NCBI GenBank assembly: GCA_035934555.1
Contig: DASYXT010000134.1
Location: 1-28,382, forward strand
Source of the DNA: DASYXT01 sp035934555
Lineage (GTDB): Bacteria > Verrucomicrobiota > Verrucomicrobiia > Limisphaerales > UBA8199
Length of the DNA: 28,382 nt
Direction: 5' to 3'
Part shown: positions 14,111 through 21,352 of the stretch, one piece after another
Position numbering within the stretch: the stretch's first letter is position 1
How the letters are laid out: each line of letters starts with the position of its first letter
Notes under the pieces: generated by a model
The model's database searches: none
Seen by the model: the letters and a program-made list of their open reading frames with translations, nothing else
What the model was told of the DNA's origin: nothing
Position numbers and translations under genes: made by a program

Positions 14111-14995
14111 CTACACCGGGCGGAGGATTTCTCCAAGCCGGCCGAAGGGAAGCGAGAAGTGGCCGTCCTCGGCTGTGAAGGTCGCCTGGCAGTTAGGCAG
14201 TTTGCGGGCGATGTACCGGCCCATCGCCGGCGGAACTACCACATCCTGTTCGCCGTGCCACAATCGGACAGGCACCCGGACTTCTTCGAGTCGGAATCCC
14301 CAAGGCCGGGCATAGAGCAGGCCGTCGGAAGCGGCGCCGTGCGGTCCCGGGCGCAAGGCCTCGCGCGAGCTGGCGATCAGCGCCTCGCGCACTTCGCGCC
14401 GTGCCAGCACCTGCTGGTCTGCCGGGGGCAGCCGGGCTTCGATTTCTTCGGGAATAACTTGCTCCCCATGACCCCAAAACAAACGCATACAGCTTGTCGC
14501 CAGCACTTGCGCCAGCCAGGGCGCATTCCGCGCAAAAGCCAGCAGCCGCCGGTTCAACCCTACCATGCCTTCGGTGGCCGCAGGGTCATCCACGGGTCCC
14601 AAGGCGCAAATCATGACCACGGCTGTGAGCCGGTCCGGAATGCGGACCGCGCAAGCCGCCGTATAGGGACCACCGCCCGAAACTCCCAGCACGCCGAACC
14701 GGCTCCAGCCCAGGTGCTCGGCTAATTGCGTCACATCCTCGACCCAATCCGCAATGCGGCGTCCGGGACACGCGTCTGAAAGCCCATAGCCCGGGCGGTC
14801 GGCGGCAACGAGGCGCAAGCCGGAAGCGCGAATCACTTCGGCGACCGCCTGCGGTTCCAGCCGTGAACTGGGCCAACCGTGGCAGTACATGAAAGGCGCC
14901 CCGGCAAGATCGCCATATTCGGCGAAACCAAGCTGGCGCCCATCGCGCAGGCGAAAGACTTGATTGAGTTGCCCGGTAGTGGAGCGTGGTCCCAT
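14111..14995 (-). CDS. Alpha/beta hydrolase
   Basis: Start ATG 14995 is preferred (294 residues). The frame stays open to 15211, but the added stretch overlaps the end of kup and has no fold character. The protein shows an alpha/beta-hydrolase order: oxyanion HGW (His39), AADRPGYGLSD, the nucleophile elbow GVSGG with Ser106, the acid region LWHGEQDVVVPP, and the catalytic His in EDGHFSLPF near the C-terminus. Family members hydrolyse esters, epoxides, lactones or related bonds; the substrate cannot be read from the sequence. It lies 14 bp after kup and 3 bp before the rhomboid gene on the same strand. Confidence 0.85.
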   Translation of the reverse strand: MGPRSTTGQLNQVFRLRDGRQLGFAEYGDLAGAPFMYCHGWPSSRLEPQAVAEVIRASGLRLVAADRPGYGLSDACPGRRIADWVEDVTQLAEHLGWSRFGVLGVSGGGPYTAACAVRIPDRLTAVVMICALGPVDDPAATEGMVGLNRRLLAFARNAPWLAQVLATSCMRLFWGHGEQVIPEEIEARLPPADQQVLARREVREALIASSREALRPGPHGAASDGLLYARPWGFRLEEVRVPVRLWHGEQDVVVPPAMGRYIARKLPNCQATFTAEDGHFSLPFGRLGEILRPV

Positions 14996-15009
14996 GCTGA
15001 CCCTGGAGC

Positions 15010-16896
15010 TCAAATCTCCACTTGCATGCCCAACTCGACCACGCGGTTGGCAGGAATCCGGTAAAAGGAGCTCGCCGACTGTGCATTGCGGCCCATCAAA
15101 GCGAAGAGCCACTGCCGCCAGCGCGCCATGTCGCGGGACCGGGTGGGCACGATGGTTTCGCGGCTGAGGAAGAAAGAGATTTTGTTGAGATCCAGCGCCT
15201 GGGCGTCGCAAGCGGCGCCAGCCAGAAGCTCGGGAACGTTAGGTTCTTCCATGAAACCATAATGGGCGAGAATGCGAAAGAAGCCTGGGGCAAGTTTTTC
15301 GATCTGCAGCCGTTTGTCCGGGTTCACCTGGGGCACCTCCTCGGTCATAATCGTTAGGATGAGGTTGCGTTCGTGGAGCACCTTGTTGTGTTTGAGATTG
15401 TGCAGCAAGGCAAGCGGTGTGCCCTCGGGATTGGCCGTCATGAACAGCGCCGTCCCCGGTACGCGGCTGAAATCGTGAATATGCTCGACTTCGTGGAGAA
15501 ACAGTTCGAGCGGCATGGACGCGGGCCGAAGCTTGTTCCAAACGAGCTGGCGGCCGCGTTTCCAGGTGGCCATCGCCACGAAAATCAACAGCCCCATCAC
15601 CAGCGGGAACCAGCCGCCGGCGACGACCTTCGTCAGATTCGCCGCAAAAAACGCGCTCTCCACGACAAAGAAAATGCTGCACGCCAGCGCGGCTTTGACC
15701 ACGCTCCATTCCCACACACGCCGCGCGGCAAAATAGAACAGGACGGTGGTCGAGAGCATGGTGAGGGTCACCGCGATGCCATAGGCCGCTCCCATCGCGC
15801 TGGAGGACCGGAATCCAAGCACCAGGCCGATGCAGGCGACCATCAGCGCCCAATTAATGTGCGGCATGTAAATCTGGCCACGCTCGAGCGAAGAGGTGTG
15901 CTTAACCGCCATGCGCGGCAGATATCCGAGTTGGATGGCTTGAATGGTCAAAGAAAAGGCGCCCGAAATCAGCGCTTGCGATGCGATGACGGTCGCCGCG
16001 GTCGCCAGCACTACTAACGGGTACAGCGCCCAGGACGGAGCCAATAAATAAAATGGATTCGCAATAGTCGCCGGATTGCGCAGCACCAACGCACCCTGGC
16101 CCAAATAATTGAGGAACAAGCCGGGCAGCACGATCGAGAACCAGGCAATCCGAATCGGCCGGGCGCCGAAATGGCCTACGTCGGCATAGAGCGCTTCGGC
16201 TCCCGTGACCGCCAGAAAGACGGCGCCGAGAATCACGAACCCGCGCCATCCGCTGTCGGCGAGAAATTTCAAGCCCAACACCGGGTTCAGCGAGTAAAGC
16301 ACCCCGGGGGCTTTCAAAATACCCGCAATTCCCAATAACCCAATCGAGACAAACCATACCACCATTACCGGACCGAAAAGCGTCCCGACACGGCCGGTCC
16401 CGCGGCGCTGGGCGGCGAATAACCCAATCAGCGTCACAATGGTTAGTGGAATGACGAAATCCTTCAGGGCCGGTGTGGCGACATCCAGGCCCTCCATCGC
16501 GCTTAACACGGAGATCGCAGGCGTAATCATACCGTCACCGTACAGCAGCGCGGCGCCGAAAACGCCCAACCCCACCAGCAGGGCGCGACGATGCCCGGCG
16601 CCCGCCTCATGCCGTGGAAACGCCAACGCCATCAGCGCTAGAATCCCGCCCTCCCCCTTGTTGGTCGCCCGCAGGATAATTCCCAGATACTTAATCGAAA
16701 CAATCAGAACCAGCGCCCACAGGATCAGAGACAATACGCCCAGCACGTGCTCGGGGCTGGGCGTCATATGGTGGGCCGGCACAAAACACTCGCGCAGCGC
16801 GTAAAGCGGGCTAGTGCCAATGTCACCATATACGACGCCTAGCGCGCCAAGCGTCAGCAGCGCGAGGTATCGGCCGGTGGCCGGTTTCGGTTCCAT
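15010..16896 (-). CDS. kup: Kup (KUP/HAK/KT) family potassium transporter
   Basis: A 628-residue protein, the usual Kup length. The N-terminal signature LGALGVVYGDIGTSPLYAL (about residues 16-34) is diagnostic for K+:H+ symporters. About twelve membrane segments follow up to about residue 450 (for example GILALMALAF, GLGVFGAALLYGDGMITPAISVLSAMEG, ITGAEALYADVGHFG-like sequence), then a cytoplasmic C-terminal domain (ELFLHEVEHIHDFSRVPGTALFMT) characteristic of this family. The protein takes up potassium in the inner membrane. It follows the ArsR-methyltransferase gene on the same strand after 96 bp containing only simple repeats, so co-transcription with that gene is uncertain, but the two downstream genes are tightly packed with it. 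Confidence 0.95.
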   Translation of the reverse strand: MEPKPATGRYLALLTLGALGVVYGDIGTSPLYALRECFVPAHHMTPSPEHVLGVLSLILWALVLIVSIKYLGIILRATNKGEGGILALMALAFPRHEAGAGHRRALLVGLGVFGAALLYGDGMITPAISVLSAMEGLDVATPALKDFVIPLTIVTLIGLFAAQRRGTGRVGTLFGPVMVVWFVSIGLLGIAGILKAPGVLYSLNPVLGLKFLADSGWRGFVILGAVFLAVTGAEALYADVGHFGARPIRIAWFSIVLPGLFLNYLGQGALVLRNPATIANPFYLLAPSWALYPLVVLATAATVIASQALISGAFSLTIQAIQLGYLPRMAVKHTSSLERGQIYMPHINWALMVACIGLVLGFRSSSAMGAAYGIAVTLTMLSTTVLFYFAARRVWEWSVVKAALACSIFFVVESAFFAANLTKVVAGGWFPLVMGLLIFVAMATWKRGRQLVWNKLRPASMPLELFLHEVEHIHDFSRVPGTALFMTANPEGTPLALLHNLKHNKVLHERNLILTIMTEEVPQVNPDKRLQIEKLAPGFFRILAHYGFMEEPNVPELLAGAACDAQALDLNKISFFLSRETIVPTRSRDMARWRQWLFALMGRNAQSASSFYRIPANRVVELGMQVEI

Positions 16897-16910
16897 ATCT
16901 TACCTGATCC

Positions 16911-16952
16911 AGTAATCAGTGTTCAGTGTTCGGTATTCAGTATTCAGTATTT
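16911..16952. repeat. CAGTATTCAG-type simple repeat
   Basis: Imperfect units such as AATCAGTGTTCAGTG and TATTCAGTATTCAGTAT occupy most of the space between the ArsR-methyltransferase stop and the kup start. The same simple-repeat type is present at 4365-4490. Confidence 0.65.
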
Positions 16953-16992
16953 CGTGGGCAGTTTCCAGCGAGCAAAAAGCAGCAGCAAGCGG

Positions 16993-17922
16993 CTACTTGA
17001 GGCCCGCGGCGAGAACGGTTTCGAAATGCGGCGGTTGCTCCTCACGCGCGACGATGCTGACCTCGATACGTTTGAAGCCGGCGGCCTCCAGCCAGCCATG
17101 CAGGTCGCTTTCAGGAAATCCAAGCCAGCGGTCGCCGTACAACGTATGGGCTTGCTCAAACTGGTGCCGCGCCAAATCCATAATGACGAGTTGGCCGCCG
17201 CTCTTCAAAATCCGATAAGCGCTGGCGACTGCTTTGGCCGGGTCCTCCGCATGGTGGAGCGCCTGGCTAAGGATTACCAAGTCCACGCTCGAGGGTTCAA
17301 TCGGCGGCGCTTGCAAATCACCCAGACGAAACTCGAGATTCTTCAGGTTGTTCTTCTTCGCCTTGGCCGCGCCAAACGCGACGATCTTCTCCGAGTTATC
17401 CACCGCGATGACTTTCTTGCACCGGCGCGCCAGCAATTCGCTCAGCAGTCCCTCCCCGGCGCCGAGGTCGGCGACGACCAGCGGCGGCAGCATGCGCAAC
17501 AGCAGATGGCCAAAGGCTTGCCACGAACGGCCTGGCCCATACACCCGGTCAAACCGGCCCGCGACCTGGTTAAAAAAAACCTGCTCCTGTTCCCGCCGCC
17601 GGGCCAGAATGCGCTTCAGATTGATTTGGTCGCCGCTCTGCTCGGGCAACTCCCGCGCGCCTCGCCCAGCCAATTGGATGAACTCCGCGACAGCTCCATT
17701 CGCCGGCGTGTTGAGCCGGTAAAAGGTCCGTTTGCCTTCCCGACGCGACTGGACCAGGCCGGCGTCCTGCAATAACCCTAAATGCGTTGAGATGCGGGAT
17801 TGCCCCATCCGGGTGATTTCCTGCAGCTCATTGACCGATAGCTCGTCTTTCTCCAATAGGGCCACAATCCGTAGCCGGGTCGGATCGGAAAGCGCGCGCA
17901 GAGATTTAAGTGTCGAGGACAT
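16993..17922 (-). CDS. ArsR-family regulator fused to a SAM-dependent methyltransferase domain (SahR-like)
   Basis: A 309-residue protein. Residues 1-95 form an ArsR winged-helix DNA-binding domain (LRALSDPTRLRIVALLEKDELSVNEL, with recognition-helix region RISTHLGLLQDAGLV). Residues of about 115-309 form a class I methyltransferase domain with motif I VVADLGAGEG at 150-158, a following acidic residue (AVDNSE), and LILSQALHHAEDPAKAV. No ArsR metal-binding cysteines are visible. The same fusion occurs in SahR, described in Proteobacteria as a repressor of methionine and SAM-cycle genes that responds to S-adenosylhomocysteine. The gene is divergent from metK-ahcY, the expected targets. Whether the methyltransferase domain is active or only a ligand sensor is not known. 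Confidence 0.85.
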   Translation of the reverse strand: MSSTLKSLRALSDPTRLRIVALLEKDELSVNELQEITRMGQSRISTHLGLLQDAGLVQSRREGKRTFYRLNTPANGAVAEFIQLAGRGARELPEQSGDQINLKRILARRREQEQVFFNQVAGRFDRVYGPGRSWQAFGHLLLRMLPPLVVADLGAGEGLLSELLARRCKKVIAVDNSEKIVAFGAAKAKKNNLKNLEFRLGDLQAPPIEPSSVDLVILSQALHHAEDPAKAVASAYRILKSGGQLVIMDLARHQFEQAHTLYGDRWLGFPESDLHGWLEAAGFKRIEVSIVAREEQPPHFETVLAAGLK

Positions 17923-17975
17923 CGGGCAAATGTATTAAGGGCTGCACCGTGGATTTTGAGCAGCACGGCGAGATG

Positions 17976-18011
17976 CGGCTGAGAAAATAACGTCCTGTTG
18001 CAACTCAGCCG
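17976..18011. repeat. 8-bp inverted repeat with 20-base loop
   Basis: CGGCTGAG (17976-17983) and CTCAGCCG (18004-18011) are perfect complements. It lies 54 bp upstream of the ArsR-methyltransferase start, so it could form a hairpin in that gene's leader or serve as a split operator. Confidence 0.5.
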
Positions 18012-18031
18012 ATGTACAGAAACTCTCATTA

Positions 18032-18053
18032 ACACCCCCATTTATGGGGGTGT
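18032..18053. repeat. 22-bp perfect inverted repeat with TT centre
   Basis: Arms ACACCCCCAT and ATGGGGGTGT around TT. It is too far from any stop codon, and lacks the T-tract, for a terminator. Symmetry and location between divergent genes fit an operator or a strong regulatory hairpin. Confidence 0.6.
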
Positions 18054-18074
18054 AGAGCGACAGTGCGGCCTTCA

Positions 18075-18092
18075 AAACCATTTTAATGGTTT
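18075..18092. repeat. 18-bp perfect inverted repeat with TT centre
   Basis: Arms AAACCATT and AATGGTTT around TT. It shares the CCAT..ATGG core and TT centre of the palindrome at 18032-18053. The two centres are 41 bp apart, about four helical turns, so a protein could meet both on the same DNA face. Confidence 0.6.
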
Positions 18093-18210
18093 CCCGTGTG
18101 ACTGGGGTCCTGAGCTTCCCATCGATGTGGTGCCTGGCGGCTGGAATCGGCGGTGGGCTGGTGGCGCCCGTCTGATGGCTGCGCGCGTTGTTCAATCTGC
18201 GATTTCCCTA

Positions 18211-18238
18211 TTGACGGCACGGCAAAACCATATATCAT
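18211..18238 (+). promoter_or_regulatory. Predicted metK promoter
   Basis: TTGACG (18211-18216), a 16-bp spacer, then TATCAT (18233-18238), each one mismatch from consensus. Transcription would start near 18245, giving a leader of about 45 bases before the metK ATG. The -10 overlaps the inverted repeat at 18233-18250. Confidence 0.55.
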
Positions 18239-18250
18239 CTTATCTTGATA
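18233..18250 (+). promoter_or_regulatory. Candidate SahR-like operator over the metK -10 region
   Basis: TATCA (18233-18237), 8 bases, TGATA (18246-18250). The right half also forms TATC-TT-GATA at 18241-18250. The same half-sites occur between metK and ahcY at 19565-19578. Placement over the -10 and start site would allow repression. Binding by the divergent ArsR protein is inferred. Confidence 0.45.
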
Positions 18251-18290
18251 CGTCAATACGTTATGTAGCACGTCCTTTATTCTAAATGCC

Positions 18291-19559
18291 ATGAGCAAAA
18301 ATTACATCTTTTCTTCCGAGTCGGTTGGCGAGGGCCACCCCGACAAAGTGTGCGACACGATTTCCGATGCGGTGCTGGACGCCTGCCTGGCGCAGGACCC
18401 CCACAGCCGTGTGGCTTGCGAGACCTATGCCAAATGCAACCTGGTGGTGGTAGGGGGCGAAATTACCACGACGGCGCAACTGGACTTTAGCCGGATCGCG
18501 CGGGAGGCCATCCGTGGAATTGGCTACACGCACGAGGACGACGTGTTTCACGCGGACAAAGTGCTAATCATGAACGCGATCACCTCGCAAAGTCCCGATA
18601 TCGCCCAGGGCGTGGACGCCCGCAAAGCCAAGGGCAAAGAGACTGCCGAGCAAGGCGCGGGCGATCAGGGCTTGATGTTCGGCTACGCGACTAATGAAAC
18701 GCCGGAGTTGATGCCGGCGCCCATCATGTATGCGCACCAACTGGGCCGCGCGCTGACCCGCATCCGGAAGAACGGCAAGGTCAAATGGCTGCGGCCTGAT
18801 GCCAAGAGCCAGGTGTCGGTGCGCTACGTGAATGATCAGCCGGTGGAGATCACCAATGTCGTCATCTCGACCCAACACAGCCCGGATGTCGAGCATCAAA
18901 CCATCAAGGATTTCTGCATCGACGAGGTCATCAAAAAAACCATCCCGAAGCATCTGCTGACCAAGAACACAAAGCATCTGATTAACCCGACCGGACGATT
19001 CGTCGTGGGCGGCCCGCAAGGGGATACAGGCCTGACCGGGCGCAAGATCATCGTGGATACGTATGGCGGCATGGGCCGGCATGGCGGCGGAGCTTTCAGC
19101 GGCAAAGACCCTTCGAAAGTTGATCGCAGCGCGGCCTATATGGGCCGGTATGTTGCGAAAAACATCGTCGCGTCGGGCCTGGCCTCGAGCGCCGAAATCC
19201 AGTTCGCCTACGCCATTGGCTATCCCGACCCGGTTTCGGTGTGCGTCAACACGTTCGGCACCGGCGTCGTCAGTGACGAGGATATCGAGCGCGCGGTCTG
19301 CGAGGTTTTCAGCTTCAAACCGGCCTCTATCATCAAGCAACTGGACCTGCTGCATCCGATTTATTCCAAGACGACCAATTACGGGCATTTCGGGAAAACC
19401 GAACCCGAGATCACTTGGGAACGAACTGATAAAATGGAAGAGTTGCGCCGGGCGGTGGCGCGACCAGCGGCTGCCACAGCCGCGACGCTCAAGAAAGCCG
19501 CATCACTCATCAACGGCCGGGCATCACGTCCGGCCACCCGTCCGCAGCTCAGCGCTTGA
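18291..19559 (+). CDS. metK: S-adenosylmethionine synthetase
   Basis: Makes S-adenosylmethionine from methionine and ATP in the cytoplasm. The 422-residue protein shows the family's landmarks: FSSESVGEGHPDKVCDTISDAVLD at the N-terminus (His in GHPDK), the GAGDQGLMFGYA loop, GRFVVGGPQGDTGLTGRKIIVDTYGG, and the P-loop-like GGGAFSGKDPSKVDRSAAY. After the normal end near EITWERTDKMEELRRAV it carries an extra tail of about 30 Ala/Arg/Pro-rich residues (ending RPQLSA), longer than the usual enzyme and probably flexible. The ATG at 18291 has no clear Shine-Dalgarno sequence. ahcY begins 30 bp after its stop with no terminator between, so they form an operon for making SAM and removing its product SAH. 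Confidence 0.97.
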   Translation: MSKNYIFSSESVGEGHPDKVCDTISDAVLDACLAQDPHSRVACETYAKCNLVVVGGEITTTAQLDFSRIAREAIRGIGYTHEDDVFHADKVLIMNAITSQSPDIAQGVDARKAKGKETAEQGAGDQGLMFGYATNETPELMPAPIMYAHQLGRALTRIRKNGKVKWLRPDAKSQVSVRYVNDQPVEITNVVISTQHSPDVEHQTIKDFCIDEVIKKTIPKHLLTKNTKHLINPTGRFVVGGPQGDTGLTGRKIIVDTYGGMGRHGGGAFSGKDPSKVDRSAAYMGRYVAKNIVASGLASSAEIQFAYAIGYPDPVSVCVNTFGTGVVSDEDIERAVCEVFSFKPASIIKQLDLLHPIYSKTTNYGHFGKTEPEITWERTDKMEELRRAVARPAAATAATLKKAASLINGRASRPATRPQLSA

Positions 19560-19564
19560 ACCTT

Positions 19565-19578
19565 TATCAACCCTGATA
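19565..19578 (+). promoter_or_regulatory. TATCA/TGATA inverted repeat just before ahcY
   Basis: TATCA, ACCC, TGATA, followed directly by TCA so that TGATATCA (19574-19581) is also a perfect palindrome. It fills most of the 30-bp metK-ahcY gap and repeats the half-sites seen at the metK promoter, though with a 4- rather than 8-base spacer. It may be a second operator or a chance match. Confidence 0.35.
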
Positions 19579-19589
19579 TCACCTCTCTT

Positions 19590-21056
19590 ATGCCTACTTT
19601 GACCAAAGTAAATGGAAAAAAATCGGCGCCGTCCAACGGCAAGAACCGTGCGGCGCAAGACTATAACGTAAAAGACCTCAGCCTCGCCGAATGGGGCCGC
19701 AAGGAAATCTCCGTGGCGGAACAGGAAATGCCGGGGTTGATGGCGGTGCGTGAGAAGTATGGCGCGCAAAAGCCGTTGGCGGGCGTGCGCCTGTCGGGGT
19801 CGCTCCACATGACGATTGAGACGGCCGTGTTGATTGAGACGCTGGCCGAGCTCGGCGCGTCGGTCCGCTGGGCCAGTTGCAACATCTTCAGCACGCAGGA
19901 CCAGGCGGCGGCGGCGATCGCCAAAGCAGGGATTCCCGTGTTCGCGTTCAAGGGCGAAACCCTTGAACAGTACTGGGATTTTACGCTGGCCGCGTTGACG
20001 CATCCCGGGGGCAAGGGACCGGAGCTGATCGTGGACGACGGCGGGGATGCAACGCTGTTACTGCACAAAGGCTACGAAATGGAACAGGGCAGCGATTGGG
20101 TCAATACGCCCAGCGGCAGTCATGAGGAAGAGGTCATTAAGAAGCTGCTGAAACGCTGCGCCAAAGAACGGCCCGGCTGGTTCGGCCGGGTTGCCAAAGA
20201 GTGGAAAGGCGTCAGCGAAGAGACCACCACGGGTGTCCACCGGCTCTACCAGATGCTCGAAGCCGGCAAGCTGCTGGTCCCGGCCATCAACGTCAATGAT
20301 TCGGTCACTAAATCCAAGTTCGACAATCTCTACGGCTGCCGTGAATCGCTCGCTGATGGCTTAAAACGCGCCCTGGGGGTCATGATCGCCGGCAAGACCG
20401 CCGTCGTTTGCGGGTATGGTGATGTGGGCAAAGGCAGCGCGCACAGCCTGCGCGGGTTCGGCGCGCGAGTAATCGTGACGGAAGTCGATCCCATTAACGC
20501 GCTCCAGGCGGCCATGGAAGGCTTTGAGGTGACCACCATCGACGAAACGCTGGGCGAGGCCGACATTTACGTCACCTGCACCGGCAACTGCGACGTCATC
20601 ACCCTCGACCACATGTTGAAGATGAAAGACCAGGCCATTGTCTGCAATATTGGGCATTTCGATAACGAGATTCAGGTCGAGCGCCTGTATCGGGCGCCGG
20701 GTGTTTCACGCGTCAACATCAAGCCGCAAGTGGACCGGTTCGATCTGCCGGGCGATAAGAGTCTGTATTTGCTGGCCGAGGGCCGGCTGGTCAACCTGGG
20801 TTGCGCCGAGGGACACCCCAGCTTCGTCATGTCCAATTCCTTCACCAACCAGGTCCTGGCTCAGCTCGATTTGTGGTCGCACCGAAGGCAGTATCAACCC
20901 GCGGTGTACCGGTTGCCCAAGAAACTCGATGAAGAGGTTGCCCGCCTTCACCTGGAGAAAATCGGCGTAAAGCTGACCAAATTGACTAAGAAACAAGCCG
21001 ATTATATCGGCGTGCCGGTCGAAGGGCCTTACAAGCCGGAACATTACCGGTACTGA
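19590..21056 (+). CDS. ahcY: Adenosylhomocysteinase (SAH hydrolase)
   Basis: Hydrolyses S-adenosylhomocysteine to homocysteine and adenosine, removing the inhibitor made by all SAM-dependent methylations. The 488-residue protein has a Lys/Asn-rich N-terminal extension of about 20 residues, then VKDLSLAEWGRKEI, the substrate-domain motif LSGSLHMTIETAVLIETL, ETTTGVHRLYQM, and the NAD-binding block VVCGYGDVGKGSAHSLRGFGARVIVTE. It ends KPEHYRY, the conserved C-terminus that reaches into the neighbouring subunit's NAD site. It is longer than the human type because of the insertion near residues 160-190 (SDWVNTPSGSHEEEVI), common in bacterial enzymes. It shares an operon with metK and is followed by a strong terminator. 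Confidence 0.97.
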   Translation: MPTLTKVNGKKSAPSNGKNRAAQDYNVKDLSLAEWGRKEISVAEQEMPGLMAVREKYGAQKPLAGVRLSGSLHMTIETAVLIETLAELGASVRWASCNIFSTQDQAAAAIAKAGIPVFAFKGETLEQYWDFTLAALTHPGGKGPELIVDDGGDATLLLHKGYEMEQGSDWVNTPSGSHEEEVIKKLLKRCAKERPGWFGRVAKEWKGVSEETTTGVHRLYQMLEAGKLLVPAINVNDSVTKSKFDNLYGCRESLADGLKRALGVMIAGKTAVVCGYGDVGKGSAHSLRGFGARVIVTEVDPINALQAAMEGFEVTTIDETLGEADIYVTCTGNCDVITLDHMLKMKDQAIVCNIGHFDNEIQVERLYRAPGVSRVNIKPQVDRFDLPGDKSLYLLAEGRLVNLGCAEGHPSFVMSNSFTNQVLAQLDLWSHRRQYQPAVYRLPKKLDEEVARLHLEKIGVKLTKLTKKQADYIGVPVEGPYKPEHYRY

Positions 21057-21085
21057 CCGTTTAACCATCCCTTAATTCCGCCAAC

Positions 21086-21114
21086 GGGCGTGGCATGAGC
21101 CACGCCCTTTTTTT
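21086..21114 (+). terminator. Intrinsic terminator of metK-ahcY
   Basis: GGGCGTGGC (21086-21094), loop ATGA, GCCACGCCC (21099-21107), then seven Ts. It begins 29 bp after the ahcY stop. Confidence 0.92.
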
Positions 21115-21352
21115 CATCTTCGTCACACGTTAAAACTTGAATTTGATCTTTCGTGTGCTAAAGGTAGTCGCATTGACCCAGATGTTCGATTGTTCGGCAA
21201 CCATGCCGGGCTTTGTGCTATGAGCATTAGTATTGCATATGACGACATTGAAGAAGTTTCTGTTGGCGATAGGCGGAGCGGGCGCGCCCCGTCTGACACC
21301 TTGGCTTTCCTGTGCGGAAACAACCACAACCACTAATGAAAGGACAGCAATC

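Larger units (their letters stand above)
17923..18210. other. Structured divergent intergenic region, sahR-like gene to metK
   Basis: No gene is credible here. Three perfect inverted repeats are present (17976-18011, 18032-18053, 18075-18092), listed separately. I looked for the conserved core of known SAM riboswitches in the metK direction and did not recognise one. Confidence 0.5.

Noticed and set aside
14996..15211. N-terminal extension of the alpha/beta hydrolase
   Set aside because: It overlaps the end of kup on the same strand and has no hydrolase-like sequence.
18093..18290. SAM or SAH riboswitch upstream of metK
   Set aside because: I could not recognise a conserved core of a known class, and the predicted metK leader is only about 45 bases. 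An Infernal search against Rfam SAM/SAH models would settle it.
21233..21352. Upstream ATG start for the S53 protease
   Set aside because: It would place about 40 Thr/Ala-rich residues before a good signal peptide; GTG 21353 has an AGGA upstream. Not excluded.
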